A stretch of DNA of 64,000 nucleotides, taken from assembly GCA_028554755.1 (NCBI GenBank), contig JAPTOF010000015.1, positions 2,728,001 through 2,792,000 on the forward strand, read 5' to 3'. This stretch comes from Cordia subcordata (lineage: Eukaryota > Streptophyta > Magnoliopsida > Boraginales > Cordiaceae). Shown piece by piece: positions 54,676 through 64,000 of the stretch. The notes beneath the pieces were generated by a model. That model was given only the letters and a program-made list of their open reading frames with translations. It made no database searches and was not told the origin of the DNA. The position numbers and the translations under genes were made by a program. Numbering within the stretch: the stretch's first letter is position 1; every line of letters starts with the position of its first letter.

Positions 54676-55379
54676 TATAGGATTGATAATATAATATGTG
54701 GTCTATCCTAGTCCATATTTACAAAACTTATACCAAAAAAACATGTTAGCAAAAATAAAATAACCACATAACGCGCATAAGAACATGCTTGAGAACATTT
54801 AGAATGTAACTAGTATTTGCAAAAATATGTAAAGCTAACCTCTTTAAGTGTGGGGCCTTTGATGAAGCTATAACCGTCACAAGCTTCGTTCTTGCTCACG
54901 AACAAGACCACAAAAAAATTTTACCATAAGGGTGTCACAACAAGCAACTCCCCAGTCTTTTTCCCTATGATTAAAGAGACTTATCTTGAGAGAACAGCCT
55001 CTTGTGTGGGAATAAATAAAGTAATATGCACTTGAAAATCTAGAGCAAAAGCCACATAATAAGTGTGTACTATGTGTTGTAGTATTCTCTAGCCAAAATG
55101 GAAGAGATCAACTACAAAATTTTTGGATGCTAGAAATGGTTTAGGGTCTTGCCTATTTATAGGAAAGTTTGACAATAAAACCTTGTAAACTTTCCATGTG
55201 GACAACTTTTTCCTCGTAGTAAATGTTTGCCACATGTCATGGAAGTTGCCTGTACAATTTGAATTTTTCTTATAGTAACTTTCTAGTACATGTCTTGGAA
55301 GATTCGACCAAGCCTATAATCCAAACCCAATACATAGTCTATAATCCATTTGGAGGCCTAAGCCCAATAAGAAACCATC
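54676..55379 (-). repeat. Partial LTR of second copia element
   Basis: It begins tataggattgataat, a diverged copy of TGTAGGATTGATATT in the first copia (TG mutated to TA), and follows that LTR for about 700 bp with many changes. It stops after taagcccaataagaaacc, where RNase H codons begin. Confidence 0.8.
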
Positions 55380-56971
55380 CATGTGTTTACCCTTTTTGTG
55401 ATTCCTAGGCTTTTTGCACTGTGAAACAACACTGTTCTTATTGCAATACAATGTTATTGGTTTGTGAGCTACTAGCACAACCTCTAGGTCTAAAAGGAAC
55501 TTTCTTAGCCATACTGTCTCTTTTGCAGCCTTAGATGCTGCTACATACTCTGCCTCCATGGTAAAGTCGGCAACACAATTTTGCTTCACACTTCTCCATG
55601 AAATAGCTCCTCCTAATAGAGTGAAAACATATCCAGAAGTAGACTTCCTAGAATCTTTTTCTGACTAGAAATCCGAGTATGTATAGGCTGATGACGTTAG
55701 ATCATCTGCATGGTATTCCAGCACATAATCCTTAGTCCCTTACAGGAACTTGAATATATGGTTAATCATGACCCAATGTGCCGGTCCGGGGTTTAAATGA
55801 TATCTATTAACCATACCAATAGCAAAGCAAATATCTGGTCTAGTACATAATATGGCATACATGACACTTCCAACTGCCGAAGCATAAGGAACTCGTTTCA
55901 TGCTCTCTATCTCGTCAGGTGTTTCACGACATTGATCTCGAGATAGATAAACTCCATGTCTAGAAGGTAATGAGGCCTTCTTAGAGTTTTCCATGTTAAA
56001 CCTGAGCAATATGTTCTTAATAAATGAAGCATGAGATAGGGCTAGCCTTCTATTCTTACTATCTCGCGTAAGCTTGATCCCTAGAACATAACTTGCTTCT
56101 CCTAAATCCTTCATTTAAGATTGAGTAGAAAGCCAAACCATGATGGATGATAACATCCCTACATCATTTCCAATTAGCAGAATATCATCCACATACAAAA
56201 CCATAAAAGTTACAGCATTTCCATTACATCTCTTATATACACAAGGTTAACCAATATTTTGATCATAACCATAAGATTTTATTGCCTGATCAAATTTGAT
56301 GTTCCATGCTTTAGATGCCTGCTTTAATCCATAAATGGACTTCTTTAGCTTACAAACCATATGCTTTCGGCCTTTAGCAACATATCTATCTGGTTGTGTC
56401 ATGTGAATGGTCTCGTCAAGCTCTCCATTAAGAAAAGCTATCTCGACGTCCATTTTCCATATCTTGTAGGCATAATGACGTGTGATGGCAGGAAGTAACT
56501 TGATGGATTTAAGCATGGCTATTGGTGAGAAAGTTTCCCCATAATCGATCCCTTATTTCTAAGTATAACTTTCGCCACCAACCTTCCTCATAATCGATCC
56601 TTTCTTTCTAAGTATAACCTTTTGCCATCAACCTTGCTTTAAAGGTTTCAACTTTTCCATCAACTCCTCTTTTTCTCTTGTATACCCCGTTTGCAGCCTA
56701 TAGGTTTTATCCCTTCAGGTGCAGCCACAAGATCCCAGACTTTGTTAGAATACATAGATTCTAACTCTGAATCCATTGCCTGATGCCATTGGTCAGCATC
56801 TATGTCGAAAACTGCTTTATTATAACTTGGGGGATCCTCCACCTGATCCTCTGAAGAAGTCTGAAAGGACTCTCCATAGTATCTATTAAGAAGCCTGGAT
56901 ATCCTCCCACTATGACGATGCTTTGATATATTAGTTGTAATATGTTGTTCTTTTTCATTCACAATTACCAC
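55380..56971 (-). pseudogene. Second copia RNase H and RT
   Basis: Pieces in order from the low end: RNase H (55314-55589, [20 protein letters not shown]), RT C-terminal part (55740-56114, KDLGEASYVLGIKLTRDSKN), RT middle (56247-56516, KMDVEIAFLNGELDETI and GLKQASKAWN) and RT start (56660-56971). The YVDD region lies near 56195 outside the open pieces. A tandem duplication of about 49 bp (56540-56588 and 56589-56638) in the ETFSPVA region shifts the frame. Inactive. Confidence 0.9.
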
Positions 56972-57756
56972 TATGTTACTGGAGATTCTTGTAAAATCTC
57001 TTCTAGAACAACTTTAGAATCTGGTATTTTTTGAATCATTTCATAATTCTCTAAGTATCTAGCATGGGTGCTTATAAACACCTTTTGCTCCTTAGGATTA
57101 TAGAAGATCCCACCTTTGGTTCCCTTAGGATGCCTAATAAAATAGCACAACTCGAATCTTGGTTCTAACTTTAAAGCATTACTACTATTAAGTACATAAG
57201 CTAGACAACCCCAAATGTAGAAATGATTTAAACTAGGCTTACACCCAATGCACATTTCTTGTACTGTCCTAGGTATTTCAAGAGTAGACCCCTAAAAGGA
57301 TAAAGGTAATGATGCATGACTCATCATTCACTTAACCATATCTAATAGGGTACGATTTCTTCTCTATGCTACACTATTTTACTAGGAAGACCTTGGTATA
57401 GTTAGCTGAAACACAATCCCTTCTTATGTAAGATAGTCTCTAAACTCACCCCAGAGGTATTCACCACGTTGATCAGACCGAAGGGCTTTGATATGTTTAT
57501 CTAATTTCCACTCTGCCTCAGCCTTGAACTCCTTAAATTTCTCAAAAGATTCAGATTTGTGCCGCATCAGATATACATATCCATATCTAGAGTAACCATC
57601 AGTGAAAGTAATGAAATACTCATAACCTCCTCGTGCTGGTTTGCTCATAGGACCACACATATCGATATGAATCAATTCTAATACTTCCTTGGCCTTTTCT
57701 CCATGAGAAGAAAATGACCGTTTAGTCATCTTCCCTTTGAGGCAAGATTCACACAT
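56971..57756 (-). pseudogene. Second copia integrase
   Basis: 57756-57424 has CESCLKGKMTKRSFSSHGEK, HIDMCGPM (first D) and ALRSDQRGEY (second D region). After decayed sequence with stops (57260-57420), where the QNGV glutamate region should be, the C-terminal part 57255-56971 continues with IWGCLAYVLNSS and FYNPKEQKVFISTHARYLEN. Several stops and deletions; not functional. Confidence 0.85.
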
Positions 57757-58485
57757 AGGTAGATCTTCGAGATTTAATGAGCTAAGATGCCCATCCTTGA
57801 CTAATCTTCACAGTTGCTTTAGACTAATATGTCCTAAGTATAGATGCCAAATATAAGTATCATTGGACAAAGACACCTTTCTTTTTCAGGAATTAGTTCG
57901 TTCTATATTATGCAGTGAATTTGTAATAGGTTTCATCTAGAACAAGTTATCATGTATGCTACTAGAACAGATAATATTTCCATCTCTATTGATATCAACA
58001 CCAGAATGGAAATTAATGCAAAAACCATATAGTATTAATTGCGAAATAGAAATAAGGTTTTTACGTACATCTAGAATATAATAAACATTGTTCAAAAATA
58101 ACTTCCTATTACGTGAAAAATTTAAGCACATTTATCCCACTGCAACAGCCCATACTTTTGCTCTGTTACCCATCGTTAGACCAAATTCCTCTTTAGCTAG
58201 TTCCTTTATTTCCTGAAACCAATGGAAATAATTGCAAATATGCTTAGTGTCTCCAGAGTCTACAATCCAAGAATCTGTAGAATCAACCATTAAACAGGTT
58301 TCAATATGGAGCAAAAGAGGTGTATCTATCTAGCCTTATGCTAAGTACTTCAAGCAATCCTTTTTCTAGTGCCCTTTTTTAGCATAGTTAAAGCATTTTT
58401 GCCCTTGGGTTTTTCACCTATTAATTATTTAGGCTGTTCACCATTTCTCTTCCTTTTCCCTCGACCACGTTTTTGCTTCCTCTTT
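57757..58485 (-). pseudogene. Second copia protease and gag remnant
   Basis: Frames 58314-58132 and 58131-57937 match the protease to pre-integrase region of the first copia: SWIVDSGDTKHIC near 58260 (DSG kept), then FLNNVYYILDVRKNLISISQ near 58080. Upstream the knuckle is decayed (58360-58420). The element ends in lysine-rich gag text at 58485. Confidence 0.8.
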
Positions 58486-60537
58486 TGATGTGTTTGTTTT
58501 GTGTGTTTATGTTTTGCATGTATATACTTGTTGTGAGGTGTTTTAAGCTTCATTTAATATATTAGTATAGCATTTAGGTCATACTTGTGCATATTAGGGT
58601 TTACATGTTCATAGTTGAAGTTAAGACTTAAATGATACACTAATGCACGTTTATTGCTTGTTTTAGGTAAGATTTGGGAAGATAATTGGAGCTTAATTGA
58701 GGGTGCTCATGGTGTGGAACAAAGCCAAGGATGTTTTGGATGTAAAGGAATGAATAAAAGTGCATTTGGCAATGGCCGGGCAAAGGAAGGAGCGATCAAG
58801 GTAAAACCAAGCGCAAAGTGAGCCAAATTCGGAGCTTGCAACCAAAAAGGACATGGAAAAAATTTGGAATGTTTTAGGGTGCAAAAGATGGCTTGGAAGA
58901 TGCCCTAAAGTGGTACAAAGCCATAGAAAAAAACAAAAATGGTGCACGAATCGAAGCCAAAATGAGTGAGATATGAGCATTTTATTATCAAGACCGATTG
59001 ACTTCCTATCTAGGCCAGGCGACCTAGTAGGTTGATCAGCTAAATTAGAATCTAGCCCAATTTTGGCCAGTTAATTTAGCTCCAAAGCCGTTCGAGGACA
59101 CAATTTCAGCTCTATTTAAGCGACTTTTCAACCATTTTTGAAACAGAACACCAACCAAATCAAACACCTATTTCCTTAAACCCAAAATCCACCAAAAGTC
59201 ACCTCACACACTCACTTCTAAATACTTAAAATCAAGGATCCAAGAGGATCAAACACTAGGATTTAAGGCATAACTGATGGATTGTAATGCTTGGCTATGG
59301 ATAGAAGGGTGTATCTCTTTTATCCCAATCTAGTTATGTGTGATTAGAGCTATGTAGGGTGATTATATCTTGAATTTATGGATTGATTACTACATTTTAT
59401 TAATGGGAACTTGATAGATTTATGTATATATGCTTTATGCTTAAGGTTTCAAAGGCTATTTTACATACATGTCTATGTGTTTGTTGAAATGTCTCCATGA
59501 TGTAACATATGTATATTGAAGTCTATTGTGCTATTAACCATTTCTAAATCATTATGCTAGCATGTCTATGTGTTTGTGTGGTGATTACATGGAGTGGGTA
59601 TGACTACATACATGTCTATTGTGTGTTAGCATACTTAATCGGCTAAATAGCTTCTATTGCTTACATGTCGGGTGCTATTACTTAAATTGGTGTAATCTAA
59701 GTATGTCTATTATTTAGTAGTAAAATATACCAGAGAATTCTCAAATGCCATGCCTTAGATGTGTAAGCTTCGCGCTTTAATGTCAATTTCCAATATTGTG
59801 ATGTGATCGATGTTGCACAACTTGTAACTAGCTTAGGTCGAGTCCCCTTTGGCTTTAAATCCAGCCAATAGGAGTTCGGATAGGTTTAGTTGACCTTACC
59901 TTACATAGGAAGCATAGTTAGCCCACCCTAATGCCTTAGCTTAGGGACGGACTCGTACTAAGTCCTACAGACAAATTGCGAAAATAATTAGTGGAATAAT
60001 TGCTAGGGTTAGATATGTCTACACTCACCTAGAACTTTTTTGGCTAGCCCTAGTTCTTAAATCATAAAGACCTCGCCGTACTGCTAGGCATCACCACCTA
60101 GGTACAAACCTGCACTGACGCTTAGGGTACTAACTAGGAGGCTAATTATAGGTCTAGATTAGAGCACTTTGTATAATCCATCAAGTAACCCTAGAAAGAC
60201 ATAGCAACCACCGTAAACAACACGTAATCACCTTAGTCCCCCATTTTCGACGATTGAATCCCTTTAGATCACTTGACTCCCCCGTCACACATATACACAC
60301 ATCTTTTATTTACTTGCCTTTAGATTAGGTTTATCTTTTCTGAGCTCTCTTTAAACCAAAAACCCCAAAAACTTCAGTAGTTTAGGGACCTAACACGTAG
60401 CTCTTAAGACACCCATAGTTTAAGACACCATACACGTTAAGCCTCCTTGTGGATTCGAGCCCGCACTCATATGTACTATACTACACATGACCCGTGCGCT
60501 TGCAAGCTATATAGAATTGTGCATAAATAGCATATCA
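58486..60537 (+). repeat. 5' LTR of plus-strand Athila-type element
   Basis: It is 2052 bp with start TGATGTG and end CATATCA, followed by a primer site. The TATA-like TCTATTTAAG is at 59111-59120, with GGCGACC and related motifs upstream (58990-59095). The conserved inverted repeat TTGGCTTTAAATCCAGCCAA is at 59849-59868. The first 111 bp differ from the 3' LTR start (63890-64000) at about nine positions, so this copy is older than the element at 23067-36215. Confidence 0.9.
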
Positions 60538-60543
60538 AGTTCT

Positions 60544-60560
60544 TGGCACCATTGCCAGGG
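60544..60560 (+). promoter_or_regulatory. Primer-binding site, mutated tRNA-Asp type
   Basis: The site reads TGGCACCATTGCCAGGG and lies six bases after the LTR end. It equals the canonical Athila site of the other element (TGGCGCCGTTGCCGGG) except for three G-to-A changes. Confidence 0.8.
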
Positions 60561-60742
60561 AGGCAATGGTTGTTTCGTTTCTTAGTTTCATGTGTCTTAG
60601 CTTGTTATGCGTTGTTTTATCTTTTCTTTTCATGTTTTTATTATTTTGTTCAACAAAACAAAAATTCAAAAAAAAATTTGTTGAGCACTGTGAAAAGGAT
60701 TACTTGTGCTTGATTAATTATGACTAACCCAAATGCTTCTTA

Positions 60743-61183
60743 GTGGTCCTTAGTATTCTTTTGCCCACCTCCCGATGTGTTTCTTATGCATATTGCTTGT
60801 GTGAAAGCTTTACGCACTCAATTATTTTTTGTCCCCATAAAAATTCCCCATCTAGGGTTAGTGCTAACTATAACCCCCATTGTCATGCATCATCTCATGT
60901 ATCTTTATTTAGAAATCATGAATATAAGGATGCATATTCTTGTTATTACAATCATTGTGGGAGCCATGCTCATGATTCCAAAACTTGCCATACATTCCAC
61001 CCTTATTCCCGATTGCATGTAACGCCCTATGCCCCTAGTAATCATATACCCGTGTATAGATCTTCATCTTATCATCATGATTCTAGGAAGCAACATCATG
61101 CATCTTCATATTGGGGTCAAGATGACTCTTCATATTTTCCACCTCATTGCTTTCCATCTCCCACACCATCGTTTCCCACCTAA
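60743..61183 (+). pseudogene. Unrecognised frame with knuckle-like motifs
   Basis: A 146-codon frame just inside the element, where gag is expected. It is rich in histidine, tyrosine and cysteine. Two C-X4-H-X4-C motifs are visible: CESFTHSIIFC near residue 20 and CGSHAHDSKTC near residue 70. In each the first cysteine pair is displaced (C-L-C, and CYYNHC where a cysteine at the third place would give a canonical CCHC). I do not recognise the protein. A decayed zinc-knuckle protein, possibly gag-derived, is the best guess. Frameshifts follow within 50 bp of its end. Confidence 0.45.
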
Positions 61184-61437
61184 ATGTCCTCTGAGTTTTA
61201 TGATGGCTGTGCTTATAGTAATCCCAATCAAGATGTCTGCCATTTCCACTCAGTTGAGCCCTCTTCTTTTAGGTCTTCTTTATAAGAGGAAATGCTTGAC
61301 TATCTCTTATCTCTCCTCTAATCCAATCAAGAGGAAATATAGAGTTTGAAGTGAAACACCAAATATCTAGGTAAGCGTTTGAAGAGAATGATTGGGTATG
61401 TGCAACTCATGAGTTTAGAACGAGTTAAGAGATAGAG

Positions 61438-62652
61438 ATGAGACCTAACAATAAGGTGGCTAGTGGTAAAAAAGATGATGTATTAGAGAGACAATTAGAA
61501 ACAAAGGTTGATAGAGAGATAACATCTTATAGCAAGGATGAGGATGAGCTTAATGACAATTTGGTTCTTGACGATTCTTTTGGGGATGTTTTAGAGGAAG
61601 TAGTACCCTATTCTCCTAAGCTTTCAACGTCTTGCATTAAATCACAAGAGTCTTTCCTTTCTTCTTATCCCACATTTTCAACACACTTGAAGGTGGAGTC
61701 TCGTGATCATAGCACTCATTTGCATTTCGAGTCCTCGTTTAGGGAGTCTAGGGTACACACCTCCCTTGAGTATTCATGCATCCATGACCCAAAATCCTTT
61801 GAGTCCCCATTGTCCCCTCCATGTGTGTCTACCCTACATTGAAAACATGATGGTGAGACGACACCCATTAGTGATGAATGTATTGTTGAATCTAAAGAGA
61901 CTTTAGCTAGTGAAGGTTTAAAGTCATCCATTGGGGAAAACAAGACATCAATTTTGGAGGTTTTAGATTATAAGTCTCTTGGAGTTAAGAATCATGGTGT
62001 TGAGGAGAATAGCAACTCTAAGAAGAAATATAAGAAAGAAATTGGTGTTCTTGGAAGAATGATCTATGGTTCTCTTTGGATGTTTAATGATTGATTGATG
62101 GAAACAGAACCCATTAAGATCGAATCCACCATTCATGAGGAGTTAGAACGACCTTGCCTTAAACATGTTATATCTTGTACAGAAGAAAAGTGTAGTACTT
62201 CATCGTCCCTTATCCTTGCCCTTCTTTCTCCGAGAGTAATTCCCACTTCCCTTTCCCGTTCCGATGAGTCTCCTTCTTTGCAGCTGACGTTTACACCTTT
62301 TAGTTTAGAACATTTTCATCTAGGACTAGATAACACTTCTTTCATGTTGCATACATTAGACCTATCTTTGGCCCATTGAGAGGCTATGTTCCAAGCTCTT
62401 GATTATGAAAAAAAGGCCATGGGATGGTTAGTTAAAGAGCAAGCGGGGCATGATCTTTAACGTTTATGCATGACACCTTCCACACTTATGTATACATTCT
62501 TATTTGAAGTTTTGGGTTGGGATCTTGAAAAGGGGTGCATAGAACATCCATTGCCCCATCATTTATTGAATGACCCTTTTCCTTCTATTGTCTATACGTG
62601 GTTGAATATCCAACAATTTGTGCCTCTTAATTTTAAAAATGTGTTGCTCTAA
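61438..62652 (+). pseudogene. Unrecognised decayed 404-codon frame
   Basis: One phase stays readable from 61438 to the stop at 62650, interrupted only by TGA at 61840, 62092 and 62377 and TAA at 62458. All four could be decayed CGA or CAA codons. The protein would be acidic and serine-rich in the first half (RQLETKVDREITSYSKDEDE; LVLDDSFGDVLEEVVPYSP), with a repeated leucine/serine stretch and a hydrophobic C-terminal part ending IQQFVPLNFKNVLL. No RT, integrase, protease or gag motif is visible. It occupies the place of gag-pol or an env-like gene in this non-autonomous element. I do not know its function. Confidence 0.5.
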
Positions 62653-63889
62653 CACTAGTGCCTAGTTGGAGGCGTTTATTCTAGCACTGTTAGGAGGCAC
62701 CCTAAACATGTTTATATTTCATTTACTTTCCTTGCTTTTCCTTTTCTTTTATTCGCTTTTAGTATTATTGTTCTTTGATTTGTAATTGCTTTTTGTTTTT
62801 CTTTTTCACCCTCCCAAGTGTTGATCTTCACATCTATCCTTTCTCGACTTGTCCCCTTTTATCTACCCTATCCCCACCACCTTTACATGCTTTGTGTTGC
62901 CTTTTTGCTTGTTGTGTAATCTTGTTCTATTTGCTTGAGGATGAGCAAATTTTAGGTTTGGGGCTATGGGAGTTTAGTTTTCTTATTATATGTTTTGTAT
63001 AGGGCAAATTGCAATATGTGCTTTAAAATGGTGAAATTTTTATTTTTATTTTTATGCATATTGAGTTGTTTATTTCTTGGTTGATTGTTATGTTGGCTAT
63101 TGTGGTTGACTCAATTGATTAGTGAATATGAGTTGTATTGTGTAGAGTGAATAAAGTGGATTGAAAATTGAGTCTTGGAGGGGATGCCCTTGGAAGTTGT
63201 AGGGAGTGAGGACCTTTAAGAATGACCTTTGTAGCCACTCGCAGCTTGGTAGGAAAGAGTGTTGAAAAAAGGCTGTTGATTTGAGTGCCCCTCCCTTGAC
63301 TGGTCCTTCTTAATGTGACAAAGCTTTTCTTTTTGTTTTCTTTTTGTGTGAATACAATGCAAAGCATGAAAAATCCAAAAAAAAAGTTGTAAAAGGCAAA
63401 AAGGTGCAAAAGTATCAAAAAATTTTGAGAAAGAGAAAAAGTCGATGGCACCAAAAAGTTTTGTGAATAAGTGCATAAGTGACAAAATGTCAACTTAGCA
63501 CAACCTATCCTCTATGTAGATATGTGAACAAGGCTCTTTATAAGCCATTGTGTATACTCTCTTCTTATCTTTAAGGCTTTATGCATGTTGGGGAGGCCAT
63601 GTTAGTTGAGGGGGCACAAAATCTCAACATCCCGAGTGTGTGCGTTAGAATCCTAGGCTTGTGCTAGTTTGGCTACTCAGGAACTTCTTATAAGGTTCAA
63701 GGCCCATTATGAGTAGAAGGAGGATTTGAAGACTTGAAGATCTCTCCACAATAGGAATGCCCCTTTCATGCATTTTAGGCTAACTGTGATAGTGAGTCAA
63801 TCCCTTAGGCAACCCATTGTATTGACTTTAGAGGTAAACTTAGGTTTGGGCTTGCTTGAGGACAAGCAAGGAGAAGGTTCGGGAGGTGT
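62653..63889 (+). other. Noncoding 3' region with paired hairpins
   Basis: It is homologous to 25000-26379 read on the other strand. Hairpin TTGCTTGAGGATGAGCAA lies at 62931-62948, followed by aggtttggggctatgggag. Hairpin TTGCTTGAGGACAAGCAA is at 63852-63869 and is followed by the purine tract gagaaggttcgggaggtgt at the 3' LTR edge. No gene is seen: frames such as 63119-63493 arise from T/A-rich simple sequence. Confidence 0.7.
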
Positions 63890-64000
63890 TGATGTGTTTG
63901 TTTTGTGTGTTTATGTCTTGCATGTATATACTTATTTTGAGGTGTTTTGAGATTCATTTAATGTATTAGTATAGCATTTAGGTCATACTTGTGTCAATTA
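63890..64000 (+). repeat. 3' LTR start, cut by window end
   Basis: The sequence TGATGTGTTTGTTTTG and the following 95 bases match the start of the 5' LTR at 58486. Its position after the purine tract makes it the 3' LTR of the same element. The rest and the target duplication (left flank tcttt, 58481-58485) lie outside. Confidence 0.9.

Larger units (their letters stand above)
54676..58485 (-). mobile_element. Second Ty1/copia element, decayed
   Basis: Same family and order as the first copia but much more damaged. LTR sequence at 54676-55379 is joined directly to RNase H (the LTR U3 part, the polypurine tract and the last part of RNase H are deleted). RT, integrase and protease follow, each in several pieces. 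It ends at 58485 in the gag knuckle region, where the LTR of the plus-strand Athila-type element starts. Its own gag, leader and 5' LTR are not in the window. Confidence 0.9.

Noticed and set aside
63119..63493. 124-codon minus-strand frame with a hydrophobic start
   Set aside because: It reads low-complexity T/A-rich sequence of the Athila 3' noncoding region. The matching places at 19003 and 25370 give different frames.

Overview
The window looks like plant (probably eudicot) repeat-rich heterochromatin. It is AT-rich, and every recognisable coding stretch belongs to a retrotransposon. I found no host gene, tRNA, rRNA, CRISPR array or bacterial-type operon. Three classes occur, nested in one another: L1-like LINEs (ORF1 with a DUF4283-like domain and a CCHC knuckle; ORF2 with endonuclease, reverse transcriptase (RT) and zf-RVT), Ty1/copia elements (tRNA-iMet primer site) and Athila/Tat-type Ty3/gypsy elements (tRNA-Asp-type primer site). 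Nearly all reading frames carry stops or frameshifts, and the stops I decoded mostly fit C-to-T decay.

Layout. 1-3.6 kb: fragments of a copia LTR, LINEs and an Athila-type LTR. 3.6-10.2 kb: an ORF1-only LINE (I) holding an inverted LINE copy (G) and a 3.2-kb ORF2 LINE (H). 10.2-18.3 kb: LINE fragments, two more ORF1-only LINEs (J, L) and an ORF2 LINE (M). 18.3-20.2 kb: an Athila fragment. 20.2-36.3 kb: ORF1-only LINE E, split by a 13.1-kb Athila-type element (23067-36215, duplication agtgg), whose 5' LTR is in turn split by a solo copia LTR (33688-35580, duplication gttaa). 36.3-37.0 kb: a LINE fragment. 37.0-45.5 kb: a nearly complete copia element on the minus strand with a truncated 5' LTR. 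45.5-54.7 kb: three LINEs nested as C > A > B, where B is the one nearly complete ORF1+ORF2 LINE (46801-52844). 54.7-58.5 kb: a second, decayed copia. 58.5-64 kb: a non-autonomous Athila-type element on the plus strand whose 3' LTR leaves the window.

The most interesting signal is a family of ORF1-only LINEs (E, I, J, probably L). They share a 5' leader with the two-ORF LINE and a terminal motif next to poly(A) with the ORF2 LINEs, but lack ORF2. They have their own 3' UTR with a stem-loop whose arms covary between copies while the loop stays 28-29 nt. This resembles mammalian HAL1 (half-L1) elements and suggests mobilisation in trans by an ORF2 LINE. Two 20-27 bp insertions of bare LINE tails with 16-18 bp target duplications show that this machinery also makes extremely truncated copies. 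The Athila-type elements share a hairpin placed twice, about 910-930 bp apart, next to the polypurine tract, and one of them carries an unrecognised decayed frame of about 404 codons.
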